64,000 nt of DNA from Kaistella flava (ex Peng et al. 2021) (GCF_015191005.1 NZ_CP040442.1:558001-622000); one strand, 5' to 3'; shown: positions 43,948-53,057, counted from the first letter of the stretch. The notes: a model not told the origin generated them from the sequence alone. Made by a program: numbers and translations.

Positions 43948-44178
43948 GATAGCATTCCTCCGGAACGCAAAATCATTACTCCAAATTGATCTTCTACAGA
44001 GATATTGTTCCTCCGGAACAATGTTTCGGTTAATATGATTGTGTATTTGCTTTTTCTATAAATGTTTTTTCTATTTTTAGATTATTTTTTGATAACGTAA
44101 AACGTGATTCTGGAGGAATCGTATCTCTGTAGAAATATATAAAGAGAAGAATTTGGGGCGTTCTGGTGGAACGCTATC
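43948..44178. repeat. Nested REP-like palindromes forming a long inverted repeat
   Basis: Four small hairpins in mirror order: GCATTCCTCCGGAACGC (43952-43968), TTGTTCCTCCGGAACAA (44005-44021), GATTCTGGAGGAATC (44105-44119) and GCGTTCTGGTGGAACGC (44158-44174). The flanks are also inverted: TTCTACAGAGATA at 43992 pairs with TATCTCTGTAGAA near 44122. The whole 231 bases can fold back on itself. Layout resembles REP/REPIN elements. No transposase gene is near. Confidence 0.7.
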
Positions 44179-44391
44179 TTTTTTGAGAGATGAATTATTC
44201 TATTTATATTACGTTCCCACAGTTTTAGCAGTCAAAATATCAAGGAAAATATTTTTAAGGCGTCCGTAGGAAAGAGATATTTTCAACATTTTCTTTTCTT
44301 TGATAACTCGATATCTTTTTTTCTAATTTAATCCGTACTAAATCATTCAATTTTCCAAAAAATCTTCGAAAATAGAAAAATCTCTTTCTTT

Positions 44392-44501
44392 TAGCCCCGA
44401 TTGCAGCGACATCCTTTTTTGAGGAGGAAAGACGAAAAAAAGATACAGCGGAAAGCGGGTGGAATCTTCGAAATAAAATTCAATCTTCATGCTCCTAAAA
44501 A
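44392..44501 (-). repeat. Interspersed repeat R4 (AGGAGC...GGGGCTA family, reverse)
   Basis: From TTAGCCCCGATTGCAGCG to CATGCTCCTAAAA, so it is R3 and R1 in the opposite orientation. It carries CGGAAAGCGGG. It lies just upstream of the menB promoter. Between 44179 and 44391 I see only AT-rich sequence and a weak CGTCCGTAGG motif. Confidence 0.7.
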
Positions 44502-44535
44502 CTACGAATTTGTCCTAATTTAAACGTCTTTTCAT

Positions 44536-44567
44536 TTTGACTTGGCTTTTTATTTTCCCTATCTTTA
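44536..44567 (+). promoter_or_regulatory. menB promoter
   Basis: TTTG, 20 bases, then TATCTTTA, one base off TAnnTTTG. The start codon is 18 bases further on. Confidence 0.5.
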
Positions 44568-44585
44568 CGCAAAATTTTACGCAAA

Positions 44586-45422
44586 ATGACAGACTGGAAA
44601 ACCGTCAAGGAATACGAAGATATTACGTACCAAAAAAAAGGTGGCGTCGCAAGAATCGCCTTTAACAGACCGGAAGTGCGCAACGCCTTTCGCCCGAAAA
44701 CAACCTCCGAATTATATGATGCTTTTTACCACGTTTCCGAAGATTCGTCGGTTGGCGTTGTATTGTTGACCGGCGAAGGTCCAAGCCCGAAAGATGGTGG
44801 TCATGCTTTTTGCAGTGGAGGCGATCAGAGAGCTCGTGGTGAACAGGGTTATGTAGGTGAGGACGGAAGACACCGTTTGAATATTTTAGAAGTTCAACGA
44901 TTGATTCGTTTCATGCCGAAAGTTGTGATTGCCGTGGTTAATGGTTGGGCAGTTGGTGGCGGACATTCTTTGCATGTCGTTTGTGATCTTACTTTAGCGA
45001 GTAAAGAGCACGCGATTTTTAAACAAACTGATGCCGACGTTACCAGTTTTGATGGTGGTTATGGTTCTGCTTATTTGGCAAAAATGGTTGGACAGAAAAA
45101 AGCCAGAGAAATTTTCTTTTTAGGACGTAATTATTCTGCTCAAGAAGCTGCCGATATGGGAATGGTGAATGCTGTAATTCCTCACGCTGAGTTAGAAGAT
45201 ACTGCGTACGAATGGGCTGAGGAGATTTTAGGAAAATCACCAATGTCAATTCGAATGTTAAAATTCGCAATGAATTTAACAGACGATGGAATGGTTGGTC
45301 AGCAAGTTTTCGCTGGTGAAGCAACACGTTTAGCATACATGACTGAAGAAGCGAAAGAGGGTAGAAATGCTTTCCTTGAAAAAAGAAAACCCGACTTCGG
45401 AGATAATAATTGGATTTCTTAA
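44586..45422 (+). CDS. menB: 1,4-dihydroxy-2-naphthoyl-CoA synthase
   Basis: Cyclises o-succinylbenzoyl-CoA in menaquinone synthesis. 278 residues, crotonase fold, opening WKTVKEYEDITYQKKGGVARIAFNRPEVRNAFRP. The active-site regions CSGGDQRARGEQGYVG and VNGWAVGGGHSLHVVCDLTLAS match MenB, as does SFDGGYGSAYLAKMVG with the catalytic Asp. The C-terminal EKRKPDFGDNNW is also typical. It is followed by menA 68 bases later, so two menaquinone genes are together, although the rest of the pathway is not in the window. Confidence 0.95.
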   Translation: MTDWKTVKEYEDITYQKKGGVARIAFNRPEVRNAFRPKTTSELYDAFYHVSEDSSVGVVLLTGEGPSPKDGGHAFCSGGDQRARGEQGYVGEDGRHRLNILEVQRLIRFMPKVVIAVVNGWAVGGGHSLHVVCDLTLASKEHAIFKQTDADVTSFDGGYGSAYLAKMVGQKKAREIFFLGRNYSAQEAADMGMVNAVIPHAELEDTAYEWAEEILGKSPMSIRMLKFAMNLTDDGMVGQQVFAGEATRLAYMTEEAKEGRNAFLEKRKPDFGDNNWIS

Positions 45423-45490
45423 CATAAATGATAAGTAATTATTGATGATTGATTTTACAATTATCGATTATGAATCATCAATTATCAACT

Positions 45491-46423
45491 ATGACAGATT
45501 GGATCAAAGCAGCGCGGCTGCGAACATTACCGCTTTCGATGAGTGGAATTATTTTAGGTTCTTTCATCGCAAGATGGAGAATTAACGAAACTAGTGGAAC
45601 TTGGGATTGGAAGATTTTTGCGATGGCGTTGGTCGTTACATTATTATACCAGATTCTATCAAATTTCGCAAATGATTATGGCGACGGAATTAAAGGAACA
45701 GATCAATTAAGAGTGAATGAAGCTGAGCAAAGAGCCGTGGCTTCAGGGAGAATTACCGCAACTCAAATGAGAAATGCCGTTATTCTATTTTCTATTTTAT
45801 CATTGGTTGCTACGATTGCACTTTTGTATTTGGCTTTCTTTAGAGAAAACTTAATGAAGGAATTTTACACTTTTGTTGCGTTGGGAGTTGCCTGTATTTT
45901 GGCAGCAATTGGCTATACGATTGGTAAAAAACCTTATGGTTATTTAGGACTTGGTGATATCATGGTTTTCATCTTCTTCGGATTGGTTTCGGTGTGTGGA
46001 AGTTATTTTCTTTTCACCAAACATTTCGACTGGGATCTACTTTTGCCCGCAACAGCGGTTGGTTTGTTGAGTGCAGCAGTATTAAATCTGAACAATATGC
46101 GAGATATCGAAAGTGATGCAGCAAGTGGTAAGAAAACTTTAGCTTTAAGATTAGGCTTTAAAAAAGCAATGGTGTACGAAATCATTTTATTGCAATTGCC
46201 TTTGCTTTTAATATTGGTATTCATGATGATGAACGGTTTGCATACGCAAGGTAAATACTACGCTTTTATCTTTTTCATTTTGATGCTTCCAATGACTGCG
46301 CTTCGTCGTAAAATCATGCAGGTTACCGAGCCAAGAGAATTAGATCCATTCTTAAAACAAGTTGGAATCTTGACTTTGACGATGGCTATTTTAGTAGCAG
46401 CGGGACTGAATTATTTCAATTAA
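45491..46423 (+). CDS. menA: 1,4-dihydroxy-2-naphthoate polyprenyltransferase
   Basis: Integral membrane UbiA-family enzyme that attaches the prenyl chain to dihydroxynaphthoate. From ATG 45491 it has 310 residues and opens MTDWIKAARLRTLPLS, the usual MenA start; an in-frame start at 45449 adds an unconserved leader. The Asp motif is NFANDYGDGIKGTD and a second Asp-rich motif is NNMRDIESDAASGKKTLA. About nine hydrophobic helices are visible. It lies between menB and the MBL-fold gene in one direction. Confidence 0.93.
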   Translation: MTDWIKAARLRTLPLSMSGIILGSFIARWRINETSGTWDWKIFAMALVVTLLYQILSNFANDYGDGIKGTDQLRVNEAEQRAVASGRITATQMRNAVILFSILSLVATIALLYLAFFRENLMKEFYTFVALGVACILAAIGYTIGKKPYGYLGLGDIMVFIFFGLVSVCGSYFLFTKHFDWDLLLPATAVGLLSAAVLNLNNMRDIESDAASGKKTLALRLGFKKAMVYEIILLQLPLLLILVFMMMNGLHTQGKYYAFIFFILMLPMTALRRKIMQVTEPRELDPFLKQVGILTLTMAILVAAGLNYFN

Positions 46424-46441
46424 AATTTAAAAATCAAGAAC

Positions 46442-47134
46442 ATGGATTCTACGATGAAAATAAAATTTCTGGGACAAAACTGTTTTTTGTTCACTTACAA
46501 AGGGAAAACGATTTTAAGTGATCCTTTTTATAATTATCAAAAAGAGAAATCTGGTTTTGATATTTCTGCGCAGAAAATCGATTATGTATTGATTACACAT
46601 GCGCACGGCGATCATATTGCTGATGTGAAAGAAGTTCTACAGCAATATCCGGAAGCGTCTGTAATAGGCCAGCCTGAGATTTGTGGATATTTTGCTCATG
46701 CGAATTCAATTGATATTAATTTCGGTGGTTCTGCGAAGATTGAAGATTTAAAAATCTCAATGGTTCCGGCAAGTCATACCAGCTCTTTTCCCGATGGAAC
46801 TTATGGTGGCGAACCTTCTGGGTACATTTTCAGATTTCCGGGTAAAAACATCTATTTAGCAGGTGATACCGGCGTTATGGCAGATATGGAACTATTCCCG
46901 AAATTGTTTGGGAATATCGATTTAGCAATACTTCCTGTAGGTTCACATTATACGATGTGTGCACGTAGAGCGAGCTTTGCTGCAGCAGAATTGCTGAAAA
47001 CAAAGAGAGTAATTGGATGTCATTTCGATACTTTTCCGCCGATTAAAATTAATCATGAGGAAGCTCACCAACTCTTTTCAGAAAGAAATATCGAATTTAC
47101 TTTACCAAAATTAGGTGAAGATTTTGAAATTTAA
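46442..47134 (+). CDS. UPF0173-type metal-dependent hydrolase (MBL fold)
   Basis: 230 residues; a second ATG at 46454 (MKIKFLGQNCF) is an equally good start. The metallo-beta-lactamase core is evident: HAHGDHIAD, SHTSSFPDGTYGG, AGDTGVMADM and GCHFDTFPPI, which supply the His/Asp metal ligands. The family is conserved but its substrate is not firmly known. It follows menA by 18 bases and is likely in the same operon, but I know of no role in menaquinone synthesis. Confidence 0.85.
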   Translation: MDSTMKIKFLGQNCFLFTYKGKTILSDPFYNYQKEKSGFDISAQKIDYVLITHAHGDHIADVKEVLQQYPEASVIGQPEICGYFAHANSIDINFGGSAKIEDLKISMVPASHTSSFPDGTYGGEPSGYIFRFPGKNIYLAGDTGVMADMELFPKLFGNIDLAILPVGSHYTMCARRASFAAAELLKTKRVIGCHFDTFPPIKINHEEAHQLFSERNIEFTLPKLGEDFEI

Positions 47135-47281
47135 AAAAAGAACTGAGTAAAATAAAACGTTTCGGTAATTCACATAATAATTTAAAGTTTCAGATATGCA
47201 GATTAAAAATCTTAAAACCAAAGAGAATTGGATGGACGAAAAAACTTTAAGTGAAATGAAAAAACGAGAATATAAGGCACA

Positions 47282-47380
47282 AAAAATGGCAAGCTACCTA
47301 AATCACACCGCTACAACCGATTACCTTTGCTGCGTTCCCACCCTGGAGGAGTCTCAGGAGCTGGTTGTTTAGGACTTGCC
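47282..47380 (-). ncRNA. ffs: Signal recognition particle RNA, small bacterial type
   Basis: On the minus strand the RNA reads GGCAAGTCCTAAACAACC at the 5' end, and the 3' end GGTTGTAG...ATTTAGGTAGCTTGCC pairs with it to form one long rod. The tip has the conserved domain IV loop CAGGGTGGGAACGCAGCA, with a GGAA tetraloop. A T-run follows (47287-47281). A TATATTTG element lies just upstream. The RNA binds Ffh and targets membrane proteins. About 99 nt, as expected. Confidence 0.9.
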
Positions 47381-47384
47381 GTTG

Positions 47385-47414
47385 CAAATATACGCCTTTA
47401 ATTCAAAATTCAAA
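47385..47414 (-). promoter_or_regulatory. Promoter of the SRP RNA
   Basis: Minus strand: TTTG, 18 bases, TATATTTG (-7 at 47392-47385), ending 4 bases before the predicted 5' end of the RNA. Confidence 0.65.
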
Positions 47415-47454
47415 ATTCTAAACATAAAAAATAATAAAATTGAGTAATTTAAAA

Positions 47455-48033
47455 ATGACTAAAAATGTCTATACCATTGGTTTTGTGCTGTTTATTGCAA
47501 CAATGGTCGTCTTCTTTGGAATGTATTTTTTCGGAATGAATACCAGTTATTTCGATAATACGATGCTTATTAATTCCTTTTTGATGCCTGTAATCTATTT
47601 GGCAGGAGCTTATTTCTCCGTAAACGTGTTAAGAAAAGCAGGAATCCGGATGGGATTTCGTGAAGCTTTTGGACGCGCTTTTAAACCAATGTTTGTTGGT
47701 GGATTTTTATCGGTGATCGTAATGTTCCTATTTTTAAACTTTGTAGATCCAGCTGCCAAAGATTTGTTGAACTTTCAATATCTTGATAGACAGAAGACTG
47801 AAATGGATAATGAGTACAATACGGCTAAACCCATATTAAAAACGGATGAGCAAAAAGAAGAATTGGAAAAGGAATATGCACAAAATAAGCTGCGTATTTC
47901 ACATGAAATGACCAAGGATAAAGATTTTTTTAGCTTTCGTCAGTTTTCGTACTATTTCGCTGCGATTCTTGTTTTCTACGTCATTTTATCTACATTTTTC
48001 GCGAGTTTTTTCAGAAGCAGATCAGAACTTTGA
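47455..48033 (+). CDS. DUF4199-family membrane protein
   Basis: 192 residues from ATG 47455; a TTG at 47440 would add five residues. Four hydrophobic segments (about 5-27, 35-55, 70-90 and 160-180) with a charged loop between the third and fourth (KDLLNFQYLDRQKTEMDNEYNTAK). This is the DUF4199 pattern in Bacteroidota. Function unknown. It lies 73 bases upstream of a glycosyltransferase gene, the usual neighbour in my memory, so a link to cell-envelope glycosylation is possible. Confidence 0.75.
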   Translation: MTKNVYTIGFVLFIATMVVFFGMYFFGMNTSYFDNTMLINSFLMPVIYLAGAYFSVNVLRKAGIRMGFREAFGRAFKPMFVGGFLSVIVMFLFLNFVDPAAKDLLNFQYLDRQKTEMDNEYNTAKPILKTDEQKEELEKEYAQNKLRISHEMTKDKDFFSFRQFSYYFAAILVFYVILSTFFASFFRSRSEL

Positions 48034-48106
48034 TTTTAATCACTTATTCAAATGCTGATTAAAAAAAATAAACCACTAATTTTGTCTTAATAATCTTTTA
48101 TAATAA

Positions 48107-49057
48107 ATGAATTTATCCATCATAATTCCACTTCTCAACGAAGAAGAATCTCTAGACGAACTTTTTTCAAGAATCGACAAAGTTTGTAATTCCCGCAACC
48201 TTTCCTATGAAATTTGGTTCGTAGATGATGGAAGCACCGATCTTTCCTGGAACATTATTGAAAATTTAAAGGTTCAATATCCACAAATTAACGGAATTAA
48301 ATTTTCTAGAAATTACGGGAAATCTCAAGCTTTACATGCTGCTTTTGCACGGGTAAACGGTGATGTTATTATTACCATGGACGCTGATTTACAGGACTTT
48401 CCGGAAGAAATCCCAGAATTATATGACATGATTAAAACGGAAGGTTACGACATTGTTTCCGGCTGGAAAAAGAAACGTTTTGACAACGTAATGACCAAAA
48501 ATATTCCCTCGAAATTATTCAATGCGGCAGCAAGAAAATTATCTGGTGTAGAATTACATGATTTTAATTGTGGTTTAAAAGCATATCGAAAACAAGTTGT
48601 AAAATCCATCGATGTGTATGGAGATATGCACCGTTATATTCCGGTTTTGGCTGCGAATGCAGGTTTTAGAAAGATTACTGAAAAACCGGTTCAGCATCAA
48701 GCGAGACCTTATGGAACTTCTAAATTTGGATCCGAACGTTTCGTGCGTGGATTTTTAGATTTGATTACCCTTTGGTTTGTTAGCCGATTTGGTGGACGAC
48801 CAATGCATTTCTTTGGAGCTGCCGGAACAGTAATGTTTATCGTCGGATTTCTTTCAGCTTTATGGTTGGGAATCTCAAAGTTAATTGATGTTTCTCAAGG
48901 AATCTATGGACATTTATTAACGAATAATGCTTGGTTTTTTATTGCATTAACCATGATGGTTTTAGGAACACTTCTTTTCATCGCAGGATTTTTGGGTGAA
49001 ATGATTATCAGAACCAACAGACAACACGAGAATTATCACGTAGAGCAAGTAATTTAG
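48107..49057 (+). CDS. Family 2 glycosyltransferase, membrane-anchored (DPM1/ArnC-like)
   Basis: 316 residues. The N-terminal GT-A domain starts NLSIIIPLLNEEESLDELF with DDGSTDLSW and the metal-binding DADLQD. The two C-terminal hydrophobic helices (about 235-257 and 272-296) anchor it, as in enzymes that move a sugar from a nucleotide to undecaprenyl phosphate. RYIPVLAANAGF and KFGSERF are also typical. The sugar and acceptor cannot be told. It follows DUF4199. Confidence 0.9.
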   Translation: MNLSIIIPLLNEEESLDELFSRIDKVCNSRNLSYEIWFVDDGSTDLSWNIIENLKVQYPQINGIKFSRNYGKSQALHAAFARVNGDVIITMDADLQDFPEEIPELYDMIKTEGYDIVSGWKKKRFDNVMTKNIPSKLFNAAARKLSGVELHDFNCGLKAYRKQVVKSIDVYGDMHRYIPVLAANAGFRKITEKPVQHQARPYGTSKFGSERFVRGFLDLITLWFVSRFGGRPMHFFGAAGTVMFIVGFLSALWLGISKLIDVSQGIYGHLLTNNAWFFIALTMMVLGTLLFIAGFLGEMIIRTNRQHENYHVEQVI

Positions 49058-49155
49058 TAGGAACAAGTCGTGACTTATCGACCTTTAGAAGAAATTTTAA
49101 AAAAATAATTTAAAAATAGTAGATAACGAAAAGTCTTTTTTATCTCACTTTAATA

Positions 49156-49857
49156 ATGAAGAATTTAATTTATATCATCCTTGTTTTCAGTTTATTCTCT
49201 TGCGGAAAAGTTTCACCAAAAGGTGATATTGTTAGTAAAGATATCAAAGTGGAAGATTTTGTCAACCTTAATCTGAATGGTAATTTCAGGGCTTTTTATA
49301 TTAAAAGTGACAGCAGTTTCGTGAATGTTGAAACTTATAAAAACGTCGGTGATAATTTGAAAATCAAAGTAAAAGATAAGACTTTAACCATTTCTGAAAA
49401 CCGCGAGACGGAAGGCGTTGATTTTTATAATATCACTATTTATTCGAAATATAATTTAGAGCAAGTTTCGATGTCGCAATCTGTGGAATTGAATATTTCC
49501 AGTGAAATAAAGACGGATAATTTTAAACTTACTTTAAAAAATAACGCTAAATTTATTGGGTCTGTTAATTCAAGAAGAGCGGAAGTTGATATGACGCAAA
49601 AAAGTCGTGCTAATTTTTTAGGTAAAACTAAAGATGCAGTTTTAAAAATCTCTGATACTGCAAGTATTATAGCACCTTATTGGATGATTGACCATTTAAA
49701 TATCACTTCTAAAAATGGAAACTATGCTGAAGTTAATGTAAAAGATTCTTTAAAAGGAAGCATTAAAAATACGGCGAAACTGACGTATTATAGTGAGCCA
49801 ATTAGTGCGATAAAAATAGATGAAACGGCAACTGTTCAACACAAAGAATTGGATTAA
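49156..49857 (+). CDS. DUF2807 (GIN-domain) lipoprotein
   Basis: 233 residues. The signal is a lipobox LFSC with the lipidation Cys at about 16 (MKNLIYIILVFSLFSCGK). The mature part is a long run of beta-strands (FVNLNLNGNFRAFYIKSD, VSMSQSVELNISSEIK) that fits the right-handed beta-helix of the head-GIN/DUF2807 family. It is likely anchored in a membrane facing the periplasm. Function unknown. It lies between the glycosyltransferase and phosphohexose mutase genes. Confidence 0.8.
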   Translation: MKNLIYIILVFSLFSCGKVSPKGDIVSKDIKVEDFVNLNLNGNFRAFYIKSDSSFVNVETYKNVGDNLKIKVKDKTLTISENRETEGVDFYNITIYSKYNLEQVSMSQSVELNISSEIKTDNFKLTLKNNAKFIGSVNSRRAEVDMTQKSRANFLGKTKDAVLKISDTASIIAPYWMIDHLNITSKNGNYAEVNVKDSLKGSIKNTAKLTYYSEPISAIKIDETATVQHKELD

Positions 49858-49913
49858 AATTTAATTTGAACAGCTCTTAAAAACTTTAAAATTAGAAATA
49901 AAAAAATATTGAT

Positions 49914-51626
49914 ATGACAACTTTAGAAAAAGCAAAACTCTGGTTAACAGATACTTTCGATGAAGAAACCCAAACTACAATTCAAGAATGGATTGATACC
50001 AATTCTGATGAATTAGAAGATTCTTTTTATAAGGAATTAGAATTCGGAACGGGTGGAATGCGTGGAATTATGGGTGTTGGAACAAACCGTTTGAATAAAT
50101 ATACGCTTGGACAAGCAACTCAAGGTTTAGCAAACTATCTTCATCAGCAGTTTCCTAATCAGGAAATTAAAGTTGCGATTGCTTATGACGTTCGACATAA
50201 CTCAAAAGAATTTGGGAAAATGTGTGCAGATGTTTTAACTGCAAACGGAATCAAAGTTTTACTTTTTAAAGAACACCGTCCAACTCCTGAGCTTTCTTTC
50301 ACGGTTAGAGATAAGAAATGTAACGCTGGAATTGTGTTGACTGCTTCTCACAATCCGCCTGAATATAATGGTTACAAAGTGTATTGGAATGACGGAGCAC
50401 AAATTGTTCCGCCAGATGATGAGAATATTATTAAAGAAGTTTATTCAGTAAAATTCAGTGAAATTAAATTCAACGGAAACGATGATTTAATCGAATGGGT
50501 TGGTCCGGAACAAGATGATGTTTATATCGATGCTTGTATGGAAAACTCTCTATATCAAAATGTCGGCAGAGATAATTTGAATATTGTGTTCACTTCAATC
50601 CACGGAACAACGTATGCAACTGTTCCTCAGTCACTTAAAAAAGCAGGTTTTAAGAAAGTTGATTTGGTGAGAGAGCAAATGATTCCAAGTGGAAATTTTC
50701 CGACCGTTGATTCACCAAATCCTGAAGAACCAGCTGCTCTTGAAATGGCAATGGATTTAGCAAGAATTACCAATGGTGATATCGTTCTGGGAACTGATCC
50801 AGACGGTGATCGATTGGGAATTGCTGTTAGAAATTTAGAAGGGGAAATGCAGTTGCTGAATGGAAATCAAACCAATACGATTTTAACTTATTATATTTTA
50901 GACCAGTGGAAAAAAGCCGGTAAAATTACCGGAAAAGAGTTCATCGGTTCTACGATTGTTACCTCTGACATTTTTATAGATATTGCTAATAAATTTGGTG
51001 TTGATTGTAAAATCGGTTTGACTGGTTTTAAATGGATTGGTAAAATGATCCGTGACTTCGAAGGCAAAGAAAAATTTGTTTGTGGTGGTGAAGAAAGTTT
51101 CGGTTTTATGACTGGAGATTTCGTTCGCGATAAAGATTCTTGTGGTTCAATTTTATTGGCTTGCGAAATTGCAGCTTGGTGTAAAGCTAACGGTACTACC
51201 ATGTTTGAATATATGATTGAGATCTACAAAGATCTTGGTTTATATTATGAAGGTCTGATTAATGTGGTGAGAAAGGGTAGAACGGGAGCTGAAGAAATTC
51301 AGCAAATGATGAAGGATTTCCGTGAAAATCCACCAAAAGAAATTGCAGGTTCAAAAGTGGCGATCGTAAAAGATTTCCAGGAACAAACTTCATTAAATGT
51401 GATAGAAAATAAAAAATCGGTGATGGATGAAATTCCAAAATCGAACGTTTTGATTTATTATACTGAAGATGGAACTAAAGTTTGTGTGCGTCCATCTGGA
51501 ACAGAGCCGAAAATTAAATTCTATGTTTCTGTGAAAGATCAAATAGCTTCAAAAGAAGAGTTTAAAGAAAAAGCAGCTTTATTAGGTCAAAAAATAAATC
51601 AAGTTAAAGAAGATTTAAAACTCTAA
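49914..51626 (+). CDS. Phosphohexose mutase (phosphoglucomutase/phosphomannomutase)
   Basis: 570 residues of the alpha-D-phosphohexomutase family. The phosphoserine is in TASHNPPEYNGYKVYW, the metal loop is GTDPDGDRLG, the sugar-binding loop is CGGEESFGF and the phosphate loop is RPSGTEPKIKFY. This longer branch (about 550-580 residues) includes PGM2-like and phosphopentomutase-like enzymes. It converts glucose-1-phosphate and -6-phosphate, or similar. It ends just before a strong terminator, so it probably closes its transcript. Confidence 0.92.
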   Translation: MTTLEKAKLWLTDTFDEETQTTIQEWIDTNSDELEDSFYKELEFGTGGMRGIMGVGTNRLNKYTLGQATQGLANYLHQQFPNQEIKVAIAYDVRHNSKEFGKMCADVLTANGIKVLLFKEHRPTPELSFTVRDKKCNAGIVLTASHNPPEYNGYKVYWNDGAQIVPPDDENIIKEVYSVKFSEIKFNGNDDLIEWVGPEQDDVYIDACMENSLYQNVGRDNLNIVFTSIHGTTYATVPQSLKKAGFKKVDLVREQMIPSGNFPTVDSPNPEEPAALEMAMDLARITNGDIVLGTDPDGDRLGIAVRNLEGEMQLLNGNQTNTILTYYILDQWKKAGKITGKEFIGSTIVTSDIFIDIANKFGVDCKIGLTGFKWIGKMIRDFEGKEKFVCGGEESFGFMTGDFVRDKDSCGSILLACEIAAWCKANGTTMFEYMIEIYKDLGLYYEGLINVVRKGRTGAEEIQQMMKDFRENPPKEIAGSKVAIVKDFQEQTSLNVIENKKSVMDEIPKSNVLIYYTEDGTKVCVRPSGTEPKIKFYVSVKDQIASKEEFKEKAALLGQKINQVKEDLKL

Positions 51627-51636
51627 TTTGACTTTA

Positions 51637-51681
51637 AAATTCAGATTTCAAGCTTAATTTTTTCGTTTGAAATCTGAATTT
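51637..51681 (+). terminator. Terminator after the phosphohexose mutase gene
   Basis: Stem AAATTCAGATTTCAA (51637-51651) / TTGAAATCTGAATTT (51667-51681) with a 15-base loop. It overlaps an in-frame start of the next gene, which is therefore likely to begin later, at 51733. Confidence 0.8.
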
Positions 51682-51732
51682 CTTTATCAGCAAATTTCTA
51701 CAATAAAAGTCCATACTCAAATACTAAAGTAT

Positions 51733-52986
51733 ATGAAAGTATCAAAATTGGCAGCCAACCTTATTGGCTCAGAAATCATCAAAATAGGAAATCAAGTCAA
51801 TGACATGAAATCCCAAGGTGCTGAAATTGCGAATCTTACGATTGGTGATTTGAATTCAAATATTTATCCGATTCCTGATTTGTTAAAAGAGGAAATTCAG
51901 AAAGCCTATCAAAATAATTTAACCAATTATCCACCGGCTAATGGACTTTTATCTTTGCGAAAAGCGATTTCAAAGGATATTAAAAACCGTTGGAATTTAG
52001 AGTATTCTGAAAATGATATTTTGGTTGCTGGAGGTTCCAGGCCTTTGATTTATGCAGTGTTTAAAACAATTGTTGATGCAAATGATAAAGTAATTTATCC
52101 TGTTCCGTCTTGGAATAATAATCATTATTCTTATTTGACTGATGCTCAAAAAGTTGAAGTTGAAACGACGAAGGAAAATAATTTCTTACCGACAGCGGCA
52201 GATTTAAAACCTCATTTAAAAGGAGCAGTTTTAATTGCGCTTTGTTCGCCTTTAAATCCGACTGGAACGATGTTTACAAAAAAGCAACTTGCTGAAATTT
52301 GTGAATTGATTATAGAAGAAAATAAAAGTCGTGGCGAAGGAGAAAAACCTTTATACATCATGTACGATCAGATTTATGCTATGCTGGCTTTTGGTGGTGC
52401 ACATTTTGATCCGGTTTCGTTATACCCTGAATTAAAGGATTACACGATTTATATTGATGGTGCTTCCAAATGTTTTGCAGCGACTGGAGTTCGTGTAGGT
52501 TGGAGTTTTGGTCCATCTTTAATTATCGATAAAATGAAAGCTTTGCTCGGTCATATTGGAGCTTGGGCGCCAAAACCAGAGCAGGAAGCAGTTTCTGTTT
52601 TATTAAATCATCCAGAAAAAGTGGATGAATTCGTCAATCATTTTAAAGGAGAAATCGCCGAAAGTTTGACCGTTCTTCATAACGGAATTCAAGAACTTAA
52701 AAATAAAGGATTCGCTGTAGAAAGTATTCAACCGATGGGTGCGCTTTATTTAACCGTGGAACTGAATTATGTAGGCAAAACAAAACCAGATGGAACTGTA
52801 ATTAAGGATTCTTCAGATCTTGTTTTCTATTTAATTGAAGAAGCTGGAATTGCATTAGTTCCTTTTTCTGCGTTTGGAAATTCTCGTGATATGCCGTGGT
52901 TCCGTGCTTCTGCAGGTGGAGTTTCTTTAGATGAAATCAAAAATATGTTACCAAGGCTTGAACTGGCATTGAAGAAATTAAAATAA
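51733..52986 (+). CDS. PLP-dependent aminotransferase, class I fold
   Basis: 417 residues from ATG 51733 (MKVSKLAANLIGSEIIK); an earlier start lies inside the terminator hairpin of the upstream gene. Class I/II features: SPLNPTGTMFT, YDQIYAMLAF with the Asp for PLP nitrogen, and DGASKCFAATGVRVGW with the PLP Lys. RASAG near the end carries the substrate Arg. It is probably an aspartate-type aminotransferase; the amino-acid specificity cannot be read. A palindrome and the toxin-antitoxin genes follow. Confidence 0.9.
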   Translation: MKVSKLAANLIGSEIIKIGNQVNDMKSQGAEIANLTIGDLNSNIYPIPDLLKEEIQKAYQNNLTNYPPANGLLSLRKAISKDIKNRWNLEYSENDILVAGGSRPLIYAVFKTIVDANDKVIYPVPSWNNNHYSYLTDAQKVEVETTKENNFLPTAADLKPHLKGAVLIALCSPLNPTGTMFTKKQLAEICELIIEENKSRGEGEKPLYIMYDQIYAMLAFGGAHFDPVSLYPELKDYTIYIDGASKCFAATGVRVGWSFGPSLIIDKMKALLGHIGAWAPKPEQEAVSVLLNHPEKVDEFVNHFKGEIAESLTVLHNGIQELKNKGFAVESIQPMGALYLTVELNYVGKTKPDGTVIKDSSDLVFYLIEEAGIALVPFSAFGNSRDMPWFRASAGGVSLDEIKNMLPRLELALKKLK

Positions 52987-53004
52987 AGTGAAATTTTTCA
53001 CTTT
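52985..53004. promoter_or_regulatory. Palindrome upstream of the toxin-antitoxin promoter
   Basis: AAAGTGAAA-TT-TTTCACTTT, perfect 9-bp arms, overlapping the stop codon of the aminotransferase and the -33 region of the antitoxin promoter. It could be an operator of the antitoxin or a short terminator. Confidence 0.5.
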
Positions 53005-53021
53005 TGCATTGGAAAAATTTC

Positions 53022-53029
53022 TATATTTG
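53022..53029 (+). promoter_or_regulatory. -7 element of the antitoxin-toxin operon
   Basis: TATATTTG, 28 bases upstream of the antitoxin ATG at 53058. It rules out a start at 53004. Confidence 0.6.
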
Positions 53030-53057
53030 TGGTGAGGTAATTATTAAAAATATTATC

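Noticed and set aside
47196..47372. Plus-strand open frame of about 58 codons (MQIKNLKTKENWMDEK...)
   Set aside because: Its second half is the antisense of the SRP RNA and its first half has no known motif. Probably a chance frame, although a small protein cannot be excluded.
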